Shown here: positions 1 to 5,444 of the stretch, one piece after another | How the letters are laid out: each line of letters opens with the position of its first letter | Numbering within the stretch: position 1 is the first letter of the stretch | Source of the DNA: UMGS1649 sp045659265 | GTDB lineage: Bacteria > Bacillota > Clostridia > TANB77 > CAG-465 | NCBI GenBank assembly: GCA_045659265.1 | Contig: JAZOWO010000027.1 | Location: forward strand, 1-12,226 | Length of the DNA: 12,226 nt | Reading direction: 5' to 3' | The notes under the pieces: model-generated | What the model saw: the letters and a program-made list of their open reading frames with translations, nothing else | The model's database searches: none | What the model was told of the DNA's origin: nothing | Program-made: the position numbers and the translations under genes

Positions 1-87
1 AAGAGCGCAAAGATACTTAAAGAGATGGACTCAGAATGCAAAACCACAGTAAAGGAGGCATTGAAAATAATTGAAGATAACAAGTAA
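1..87 (+). CDS. C-terminal end of an unidentified protein (5' partial)
   Basis: Reading frame 1 is open from the window edge to a TAA at 85-87. It encodes the last 28 residues of a protein whose start lies outside the window. The visible tail is lysine- and glutamate-rich (it ends in ALKIIEDNK) and looks helical. It carries the ribosome-binding site of the next gene (AAAGGAGG, 51-58) and overlaps that gene by 17 bases, which is typical of translationally coupled phage genes. Nothing in so short a piece identifies the family. Confidence 0.6.
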   Translation, partial: KSAKILKEMDSECKTTVKEALKIIEDNK

Positions 88-277
88 ATTAGTAATAACT
101 ATTATAATTGTATCATTAATTAGTATGCTTGGTTTTGAGATGATTTATAATAAAGTGGTCTACGAAGATTACGTAGAGATGCGAGATGCACTTGAAGTAC
201 AAAAAAATCGAGTAGACTACTTATATAACCACGTACTTAAGCTAACACAATACGTGGTAAATAAGGAGGTGAAATAA
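71..277 (+). CDS. small single-pass membrane protein, unknown function
   Basis: This 68-residue protein starts with TTG at 71. The start is chosen because AAAGGAGG (51-58) lies upstream and because the next in-frame ATG (125) would remove most of the hydrophobic segment. Residues about 7-23 are a run of I, V, L and S that forms one transmembrane helix or an uncleaved signal anchor. Residues about 30-68 are charged and probably helical, possibly coiled coil. The layout resembles small phage inner-membrane proteins, including some spanin- or holin-like accessory proteins. However, there is no lipobox, no second helix and no lysis neighbour in view, so no function is assigned. The gene ends 1 base before the next start, so the two are co-translated. 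Confidence 0.6.
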   Translation: MKITSKLVITIIIVSLISMLGFEMIYNKVVYEDYVEMRDALEVQKNRVDYLYNHVLKLTQYVVNKEVK

Positions 278-278
278 G

Positions 279-947
279 ATGGCATACGGGGATTATGGAG
301 CTTATGCTTGGAAAAATGGTGAATTTATCCGTAACTATTGCGATACTGCGTGGGTATGGAAAAAAGTCAATAAGAAATATAGATGGAAGCTTTCTGGAGA
401 AAGAGCTGATGAAAACGAAATAATGGCTCACGCGGTAATACCTATTGGTAACGCATTACTTGAATTTTACAAAGGTAGATTTATGATAAATTGGGGTAGA
501 GAAGACGGCACAATATTAATAGAAGAAGTTGATGTAGAAGAAGATATATTAAATAAAGTTGTACACACAATAAAAGACTTCACTATATCTGGATACACAC
601 TAGACGTGAATGAAAGCATAATTAAATACGAGATAGCTCACGGGAAAGATACATATTGTGTTGTAGTAGGTGCTTCTTTTGGAAACGGATATGACACAAA
701 TAAAAAATCTAGATTTGTATTAAAAAATATGACTTTCTGTAAAAACTCATATTATATACAGTTTAAATCTATAAATCAATTCGATTATCTATGTAGACAA
801 GATGATATTGCATTTGAAAAATATCTTTTGTGGACTTACGGAATTAAACCATTTTTATGGGATTTAATAAGGTTACGTTTCGGTAGAGTAAGATTTCATT
901 TAATAGATATTATTAATAGACTAACAGACATACATTATTTAAAATAA
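279..947 (+). CDS. unrecognised phage protein, 222 aa
   Basis: The ATG at 279 is preceded by AAGGAGGTG (263-271) at good spacing, so the gene is well supported. I do not recognise the family. The N-terminal 75 residues are rich in tryptophan and tyrosine (WKNGEF, TAWVWKK, YRWKL). The middle looks like alternating beta strands. The last 40 residues are basic and aromatic (LLWTYGIKPFLWDLIRLRF) and could be an amphipathic helix or a membrane-associated tail. Scattered cysteines show no zinc-finger spacing. It is the last gene before a strong terminator, so it ends a transcription unit separate from the replication operon downstream. Confidence 0.7.
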   Translation: MAYGDYGAYAWKNGEFIRNYCDTAWVWKKVNKKYRWKLSGERADENEIMAHAVIPIGNALLEFYKGRFMINWGREDGTILIEEVDVEEDILNKVVHTIKDFTISGYTLDVNESIIKYEIAHGKDTYCVVVGASFGNGYDTNKKSRFVLKNMTFCKNSYYIQFKSINQFDYLCRQDDIAFEKYLLWTYGIKPFLWDLIRLRFGRVRFHLIDIINRLTDIHYLK

Positions 948-972
948 GAGGAAAAACACCTCTTATTTTTTT
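941..972 (+). terminator. Rho-independent terminator
   Basis: An 11-bp perfect inverted repeat pairs AAAATAAGAGG (941-951) with CCTCTTATTTT (959-969) around a 7-base loop. A T run follows to 972. The stop codon of the upstream gene (945-947) lies inside the 5' arm. It ends the upstream transcription unit directly before a new promoter. Confidence 0.93.
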
Positions 973-994
973 ATAAAATTTTTTAAAAAAAGTG

Positions 995-1023
995 TTTACA
1001 TTTATATATTTTTAATATATAAT
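995..1023 (+). promoter_or_regulatory. sigma-A/sigma-70 promoter of the replication operon
   Basis: The -35 box TTTACA (995-1000) and the perfect -10 box TATAAT (1018-1023) are separated by exactly 17 bp of AT-rich spacer. A-rich DNA just upstream (984-991) could act as a weak UP element. Transcription should start near 1030, giving a leader of about 28 nt that contains AAAGGAGGAAA (1040-1050) before the ATG at 1058. No operator-like inverted repeat is visible over it, which suggests host RNA polymerase transcribes it early. Confidence 0.88.
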
Positions 1024-1057
1024 AACTTTACTGCAAAAGAAAGGAGGAAATAAAACT

Positions 1058-1354
1058 ATGGACAACCAAGAAAAATTAAAAGAGTTCGCTCAAAAATACA
1101 GAAGATATTTAGAATTAAAATTTGAAATAGATGTATTTGAGAAAGAACTTAAAGAAGAGATTGTAAATTCACTTGCAAACTCTAACGAAAAAGAATTGGT
1201 ATTAGAAGGAGTTAAGTTCGCTTACAAAAAGCCTAGTGTAAGACGTACATTTGACTCTAAAAAATTCCAAGAAGAAGAACCTGAATTATACGAAAAGTAT
1301 ATTAAGGAAACAGATGTTAAGGGTACATACGTACCTTCAATAGTTCCAATGTAA
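1058..1354 (+). CDS. small phage protein upstream of the Sak4-like ATPase
   Basis: This is the first gene of the operon: 98 aa, start ATG with AAAGGAGG 8-10 bases upstream. Residues 1-45 are a charged, probably coiled-coil helix (KYRRYLELKFEIDVFEKELK). Residues 48-98 contain a short strand and a basic segment (YKKPSVRRTFDSKKF) followed by an acidic helix (EEEPELYEKY). This arrangement resembles small proteins that precede Sak4 or Erf-type recombination genes in Firmicute phages, some of which are annotated as Gam-like nuclease inhibitors, but that is recollection rather than proof. It lies 19 bases upstream of the ATPase, so a role in recombination or end protection is a reasonable inference. 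Confidence 0.75.
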   Translation: MDNQEKLKEFAQKYRRYLELKFEIDVFEKELKEEIVNSLANSNEKELVLEGVKFAYKKPSVRRTFDSKKFQEEEPELYEKYIKETDVKGTYVPSIVPM

Positions 1355-1373
1355 GAGAAAGGAGAAATCGTAA

Positions 1374-2027
1374 ATGGATAGAATATGGATTTACGGACAA
1401 CCATTTAGTGGAAAGACTACTTTTGCTAGTAAGTTTCCAAATGCAAAGGTTTTATCTACTGATGGTAACGCTAAGTATCTATTTAAGAAGGAAGATGTTT
1501 ACGAGGTACGTAACTATCAAGAGCTTAACGATGCTATGATGGACCTACGTAATCAACCTAAACTAGAAACACTTATTATAGATACGACAGGTTATTTACT
1601 AGACTATTTGAAATTTTATTTCTTAGAGAAGAATAACATTGAAGACCCAGGTGACATAGCTTACAAAGGGTGGACAATGATGAGAAATATGCAGTGGGAA
1701 GTAATATTAAATTTATCTAACCTTGCAGAAACAACAATATTTATCTCACACGAGAAACAAGTAATTGAAAAAAATAAGTTTGGTAGAGAGCTAACAACAT
1801 TTGAACCTGACTTTGATGAAAAGTTAAGAGATAGAATGACAGGACTTATGACAGTTGTAGGTAGAGCTGTTAAAGACACTAGCGACAAAGCTGACACAAA
1901 GTACTGGTTAGATATAGGACACACTGACGATGAAGTTGGTGGTACTAGAATACCAATAAAGAAAACAAGAATAGAATTAGATTATAAAGCATTTAAAGAA
2001 AATATGAAAATTGGAGGAGAAGAATAA
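1374..2027 (+). CDS. Sak4-like RecA-fold ATPase (AAA_24 family), recombination
   Basis: The 217-aa protein has a P-loop at residues 8-15 (GQPFSGKT), a Walker B strand ending in aspartate 70 (LIIDTTG) and a sensor-1-like strand at 122-128 (IFISHEK). This is the minimal RecA core seen in phage Sak4/AAA_24 proteins. Known members bind ssDNA, hydrolyse ATP and promote single-strand annealing with help from a phage SSB. The next gene encodes an SSB-like protein and overlaps this one by one base (TAATG), so the pair is probably made in step. The start ATG has AAAGGAG (1358-1364) 9 bases upstream. The length matches the family. A helicase-loader ATPase is the main alternative, but the SSB partner favours Sak4. 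Confidence 0.85.
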   Translation: MDRIWIYGQPFSGKTTFASKFPNAKVLSTDGNAKYLFKKEDVYEVRNYQELNDAMMDLRNQPKLETLIIDTTGYLLDYLKFYFLEKNNIEDPGDIAYKGWTMMRNMQWEVILNLSNLAETTIFISHEKQVIEKNKFGRELTTFEPDFDEKLRDRMTGLMTVVGRAVKDTSDKADTKYWLDIGHTDDEVGGTRIPIKKTRIELDYKAFKENMKIGGEE

Positions 2028-2443
2028 TGGATGATTTAAAAGAATTAGACGCTATATTTAATGAAATTGGAGGTAACGAAAAAGCAGCAGAGGTAGCTAG
2101 TGCTTACTCACAACCAGCTGATGGTATATATGCTGCTGAAATAAAGAAAGCTGAGTTCAAAAGCTCTAAGAAAGGTGACCCAATGGTACAAATTTCTTAT
2201 GGTTTAGAAACAGGTGAAAACCACAACCAATTTTTAATGTTAGTTGGAAAAGACAAAAAAGGTACTGAACAAAATGTAGCAAGATTTGTTACAATAATGC
2301 AAGAACTAGGATTAAACGCACCATCTGTAAGTGCGTATGTAGCTAAATTCGATGATTTAGTTGGAAAGAGTGTAACAATAGAAATCAAAACAACTACATC
2401 TAAAGCAGGTAAATCATTTACAAACACATCAATATTGAAATAA
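2027..2443 (+). CDS. DUF669-type phage single-stranded DNA-binding protein
   Basis: This 138-aa protein starts in the TAATG overlap with the ATPase stop. Residues 30-138 show the pattern of a DUF669 SSB-like domain: a leading PADGIYAAEIKKAE strand, a GDPMVQISYGLETGE strand pair, an NQFLMLVGKD segment, then a helix (VARFVTIMQELGLN) and a closing strand (KSVTIEIKTTTSKAGKSFTN). Proteins of this family accompany Sak4-like and polymerase genes in phages and are thought to coat ssDNA in replication and annealing. It lacks the acidic C-terminal tail of bacterial SSB and ends in ILK. A terminator follows 11 bases downstream, so it is the last gene before probable attenuation. Confidence 0.82.
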   Translation: MDDLKELDAIFNEIGGNEKAAEVASAYSQPADGIYAAEIKKAEFKSSKKGDPMVQISYGLETGENHNQFLMLVGKDKKGTEQNVARFVTIMQELGLNAPSVSAYVAKFDDLVGKSVTIEIKTTTSKAGKSFTNTSILK

Positions 2444-2454
2444 GTCAATTGAGT

Positions 2455-2490
2455 GGGGCTGGAGGTAGAAAATTTCCAGCCTCCATTTTT
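2455..2490 (+). terminator. intra-operon Rho-independent terminator, probable attenuation
   Basis: Arms 2455-2463 and 2475-2483 pair as a 9-bp stem with one G-U pair (core GGCTGGA with TCCAGCC) around an 11-base loop. CATTTTT runs to 2490. Two other hairpins compete with it: TGGAGG with CCTCCA inside the same segment, and TCCATTT with AAATGGA (2482-2497) just after. I see no convincing promoter between here and the next genes, so readthrough must feed the polymerase. The probable effect is more ATPase and SSB than polymerase. Confidence 0.75.
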
Positions 2491-2510
2491 AAATGGAAAG
2501 GAAAATGATT

Positions 2511-2738
2511 ATGAAGAAGTGCAAAATTTACTTCTGTGACGAAGAAAAGATTAAGTTCTATATTAGAGGTGTTATACTAGGTGGTGACCCATTTATACAG
2601 GTAATACCAGCTTGGCTTGGTGACGAGGTAGCTATTTATGAAGAGGACAAAGCTAAAGAATATGTTAGAATGCTCAACGATGAGTTTTCTGAAATAGATA
2701 AAATAACTTTTGGAGTTGAATACATTGAAGATATATAA
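2511..2738 (+). CDS. small acidic phage protein, unknown function
   Basis: The 75-aa protein starts at the ATG at 2511, chosen because AAAGG (2497-2501) is about 9 bases upstream. In-frame ATGs at 2493 and 2505 either sit on the terminator or are too close to the ribosome-binding site. Residues 1-12 form a strand with two cysteines (CKIYFC). A mixed strand and loop region with GVILGGDPF follows, then an acidic helix (YEEDKAKEYVRMLNDEF) and a last strand ending in EDI. This beta-beta-alpha-beta look is common for small phage proteins, and I do not recognise the family. It lies between the SSB and polymerase genes. Confidence 0.6.
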   Translation: MKKCKIYFCDEEKIKFYIRGVILGGDPFIQVIPAWLGDEVAIYEEDKAKEYVRMLNDEFSEIDKITFGVEYIEDI

Positions 2739-2763
2739 AATATGCAACACAAAGTTTATCAAT

Positions 2764-2820
2764 ATCTCTATGAAAAATACATTAGTGAAATTCCAATGGA
2801 ATTAAACTATTCATAGAGAT
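2764..2820 (+). promoter_or_regulatory. nested RNA hairpin just upstream of the polymerase ribosome-binding site
   Basis: A 10-bp perfect inverted repeat, ATCTCTATGA (2764-2773) with TCATAGAGAT (2811-2820), encloses two further stems: TAGT (2783-2786) with ACTA (2806-2809), and AATTCC (2789-2794) with GGAATT (2798-2803) closed by an AAT triloop. The bulge is asymmetric (9 bases on the 5' side, 1 on the 3' side). No T run follows, so it is not a terminator. It ends 7 bases before AAGGAG (2828-2833), which serves the polymerase start. In phages T4 and RB69 the DNA polymerase represses its own translation by binding a hairpin next to its ribosome-binding site. A similar operator is an inference here. 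A 24-codon ORF without a ribosome-binding site (2742-2816) overlaps the element. Confidence 0.55.
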
Positions 2821-2846
2821 TAGTAGGAAGGAGTTGGACAATACTT

Positions 2847-2944
2847 ATGTTAGTATATGACCTCTAGAGATAGGTAAATATGACTGGTTAGTCGGTATAT
2901 ACGACGGAAATAAATACACACAAATACACAACGACTATGAAACT
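2847..2944 (+). pseudogene. out-of-frame 5' end of the DNA polymerase gene (Exo I motif)
   Basis: The ATG at 2847 follows AAGGAG (2828-2833) and reads MLVYDL before a TAG at 2865-2867. From 2867 onward, the frame of the downstream polymerase reads EIGKYDWLVGIYDG and continues without a stop into the main ORF. Joined, this is the Exo I region of a family-B polymerase: a strand ending in DLE, then KYDWLVGIYDG. The break looks like a 2-base insertion within CCTCTAG (CT repeated). The downstream ORF's own first ATG (2945) has no ribosome-binding site. So the true gene is probably 2847-4711, about 620 codons, with a frameshift or a sequence error. No slippery heptamer is visible, which argues against programmed shifting. 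Confidence 0.75.
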
Positions 2945-4711
2945 ATGACAAAGTTTTATGAAGAACACCAAGAAGATATATGGATAGGTTATAACTCAGC
3001 AGACTTCGACTGTATTATCTTAAAATTAATATTACTAGAGAAGATACCCGAAGCGATATTTGAATATAGCCAAAGAATTATTAAAAGTCACGACGCAGGA
3101 AAAACAATTAAAAAAGCATTTAATATGTACAATATGAAATTGTACGATTTAGACCTAATGCCTACACTTAAACTATTTGCCAGTCTTAAGGAGTTAGAAG
3201 GTTACTTAGGGTGGTCTATCAATGAAACAACCGTAAGTTTTGATTTGGATAGACCTTGGACAGAAGATGAATTAGAAGAAATGAAAGAATACAACAGACA
3301 CGACTTGGACGCTACGTGGGCATACGCAAACATAGCTAAGGATACAATATCAGCTAGAATAATGCTTCTTAAAGAATATAACTTACCTAAAAACTTGATA
3401 AGTTCTACAAACGCACAAATAACTGCTGAAATACTTGGAGCTGAATACACAAAATTCAATGATGGTAAAGACCCATACGACATAAATACAGCACCAATAG
3501 AATTAGTTAAATATAAAGAATGTGCAGACTTTTTCACAAGTATGCCAGAGATGGATGAGTCAGCTAAGAAAGAAGTTATGGTAGCAGACTGTCCTCATAC
3601 GGTAGCCTGTGGAGGATTGCACGGAGCATTACTTAGCTATTTCTATGTAGGTAAGATGTGGATGGTGGACGTAGCTAGTTACTATCCAAATATGATGCTT
3701 AACTTCAACCTAACACCAAGAAGTCAAAAAGACCCAAATGCGTATAAAAACCTAGTAGAGAGACGTATGGGAGTTAAGGCTAGTATTAAAAAATTAAAAG
3801 AAGAAGGTAAAGCTGCTGAAGCTAAGCACGCTAAGATATTAAGTAACATCTTAAAGCTACCTATAAATACGGTATCTGGATGTATGAAAGCGCCATTTAG
3901 TAAATTATATGACCAAAAACATAATAACTATATGTGTATTACAGGACAACTACTATTAATAGATTTAATAGAACACTTAGAACCATATTGTAAGTTAATA
4001 CAATCTAACACAGATGGTATCTTAATTATACCAATAGATGAAGAAGCTTGTGACAGAGAAATAAAATATTGGGAAACTAAAACTGGACTATTTATGGAAA
4101 AGACGATAGCTATAAAAGTTTATCAAAAAGACGTTAATAACTACGTAATGTTAGCCGAAGATGGTAGCATCAAAGTTAAAGGTGGATACGTAGGTCAATA
4201 CTATAACGACGAAGGTGGCGAGAACCACATACGTAGAAACCTAGAAATCATAGATAAAGCAATAGTAGACTTCTTACTATACAATACACCAGTAGAAGAA
4301 ACAATTAAAAATCCAAAGAACCCAATATTAAAATACCAAATAGTTAAGAAGCTAGGTAGTATGTACAATGACCCAGTGTTAGAAAAAGATGGTAAGTATA
4401 TACCACTACCTAACAGATGTAACAGAGTGTTCGCAACAAAGGACACAACATTTGGTAAGGTAAAGAAAAGAAAATCTGGCAAAGACTCTTGGGATAACGT
4501 AGAGGGGTTACCAGAACATTGTATGATTTACAACGATAGCATTGTAGATATGTTGGTACGTGGCTTTGACGACTTAGATTTAGATTGGTATGTAGAGTTA
4601 GCTAAGTCAAAGATTGTAGACTATATATTGGAAACAAGCGAGAAAACAAAAGGTAAGAAAAAGAGCTTAGATGCAGATTGGGCTAACGTACTTAAAAAAT
4701 TAGGGAGGTAG
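2945..4711 (+). CDS. family-B DNA polymerase with 3'-5' exonuclease domain (5' end frameshifted)
   Basis: This is the replicative phage DNA polymerase. Counting from the ATG at 2945, Exo II is at residues 14-22 (IGYNSADFD), Exo III at 116-120 (YNRHD), and a YxGG-like loop at 222-227 (CGGLHG). Polymerase motif A is at 242-249 (DVASYYPN), motif B at 304-312 (KLPINTVSG) and motif C at 354-358 (SNTDG). Motif C differs from the usual YGDTDS: the first aspartate is asparagine and the serine is glycine, while the metal-binding aspartate 357 remains. The first in-frame ATG has no ribosome-binding site, and the Exo I motif lies upstream in another frame (see 2847-2944). As written, the product would lack the Exo I catalytic D and E and so proofreading. 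No clamp or protein-priming domain (TPR1/TPR2) is evident, so it probably extends primers from the AEP primase. Confidence 0.88.
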   Translation: MTKFYEEHQEDIWIGYNSADFDCIILKLILLEKIPEAIFEYSQRIIKSHDAGKTIKKAFNMYNMKLYDLDLMPTLKLFASLKELEGYLGWSINETTVSFDLDRPWTEDELEEMKEYNRHDLDATWAYANIAKDTISARIMLLKEYNLPKNLISSTNAQITAEILGAEYTKFNDGKDPYDINTAPIELVKYKECADFFTSMPEMDESAKKEVMVADCPHTVACGGLHGALLSYFYVGKMWMVDVASYYPNMMLNFNLTPRSQKDPNAYKNLVERRMGVKASIKKLKEEGKAAEAKHAKILSNILKLPINTVSGCMKAPFSKLYDQKHNNYMCITGQLLLIDLIEHLEPYCKLIQSNTDGILIIPIDEEACDREIKYWETKTGLFMEKTIAIKVYQKDVNNYVMLAEDGSIKVKGGYVGQYYNDEGGENHIRRNLEIIDKAIVDFLLYNTPVEETIKNPKNPILKYQIVKKLGSMYNDPVLEKDGKYIPLPNRCNRVFATKDTTFGKVKKRKSGKDSWDNVEGLPEHCMIYNDSIVDMLVRGFDDLDLDWYVELAKSKIVDYILETSEKTKGKKKSLDADWANVLKKLGR

Positions 4712-4714
4712 CAA

Positions 4715-5068
4715 ATGGAAACTGTAATGAAATTAGGTAACTGGACATTGAAATTAGTGCCTAGAAATGAGATAATGAAATTATACAAAGATGAGTCGTC
4801 AGAAGACGAAGGAGTAAGATACGTATTTGGAATGACATCATATCCAACACGTACCATATTTATAAATAGAGATATGCACGAAGACCAAATAATACAGACA
4901 CTAAAACACGAGTTAACACACGCGTATATTTGGGAAAGTGGGCTATACAACGCGCCACACTACACAGACGAGATGGTATGTGATATAGTAGCTTGCTCAA
5001 ATGATTATATAAATTCACTTGTAAAGGAGTTTAAAGAAAATGTTAAGGAAAATGATAGAAAGATATAA
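4715..5068 (+). CDS. HExxH zinc metallopeptidase-like phage protein
   Basis: The 117-aa protein starts 3 bases after the polymerase stop, with GGGAGG (4703-4708) as ribosome-binding site. Residues 61-75 read QTLKHELTHAYIWES. HELTH (65-69) supplies the two histidines and the glutamate of a gluzincin-type site, and glutamate 86 in TDEMVCD is a plausible third zinc ligand. The compact layout (a strand ending in FIN, then the HExxH helix, then a DExxCD helix) resembles ImmA/IrrE- or SprT-like minimal peptidases. It has no signal peptide or helix-turn-helix, so it acts in the cytoplasm if active. Its target is unknown; cleavage of a host or phage regulator is speculation. The gene overlaps the next by 29 bases. 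Confidence 0.72.
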   Translation: METVMKLGNWTLKLVPRNEIMKLYKDESSEDEGVRYVFGMTSYPTRTIFINRDMHEDQIIQTLKHELTHAYIWESGLYNAPHYTDEMVCDIVACSNDYINSLVKEFKENVKENDRKI

Positions 5069-5441
5069 AAAAGGTTATTGTAGAGAAGACTTATGGAGCA
5101 TAGATGGGTGGTTTATGGACACATTTCCAAATATGTTACGTGACTTTAGTAAAAACACAATATGTGTACCTATCACACCTGAGTTACAAAAAGATGCACA
5201 TAAGTTACCTATAGAATGGGTGGAGCAACAGGAATTAAATGACATATTTAGTGAAGAAGATTGCTGGAAACTAATAATATTAAGAATGGCATATTGTTTT
5301 GAACACTTAAATGAGTTCCACGAAGACTACCAATACTACTGGGATAATGCAAAATATGCAGAGAAAAACAAAATAATGATGGAGTATAAGAAAGAAGCGT
5401 TTAAGTTATTTGAAAAATATTTTTTTAATTTGTGGTGGTAA
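5040..5441 (+). CDS. conserved-looking phage protein with W/Y-rich N-terminus, unknown function
   Basis: This 133-aa protein starts inside the preceding gene. AAAGGAG (5022-5028) lies 11 bases before the ATG at 5040; an ATG at 5052 is an alternative. The N-terminal pattern (RYKKGYCREDLWSIDGWF, then TFPNMLRDF) resembles a group of phage proteins that begin with GYSDEDVW-like motifs followed by a P-x-ML helix. Their function is unknown to me. Residues 70-133 are helical and aromatic (ILRMAYCFEHLNEF, then a lysine-rich helix), ending in FFNLWW. No catalytic motif is visible. Its place between the polymerase-linked genes and the methyltransferase suggests a replication or host-interaction accessory role, which is only inference. 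Confidence 0.65.
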   Translation: MLRKMIERYKKGYCREDLWSIDGWFMDTFPNMLRDFSKNTICVPITPELQKDAHKLPIEWVEQQELNDIFSEEDCWKLIILRMAYCFEHLNEFHEDYQYYWDNAKYAEKNKIMMEYKKEAFKLFEKYFFNLWW

Positions 5442-5444
5442 AAT

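Noticed and set aside
1322..1335. Palindromic GGTAC-ATAC-GTACC near the end of the 98-aa gene
   Set aside because: It is a 5-bp stem inside coding DNA without a T run, and GTAC-type strings are common throughout this window, so there is no reason to call it a site.
2742..2816. 24-codon ORF starting at ATG 2742 between the small acidic gene and the polymerase
   Set aside because: It has no ribosome-binding site, matches nothing I know, and its second half coincides with the nested hairpin. The RNA structure explains the sequence better than a peptide does.
2858..2944. TGA at 2858 in the polymerase frame read as tryptophan (alternative genetic code)
   Set aside because: TGA ends other genes here in tight stop-start overlaps (8332-8334 and 8844-8846). 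Reading it as W would also not create the Exo I aspartate, whereas the shifted frame gives DLE exactly.
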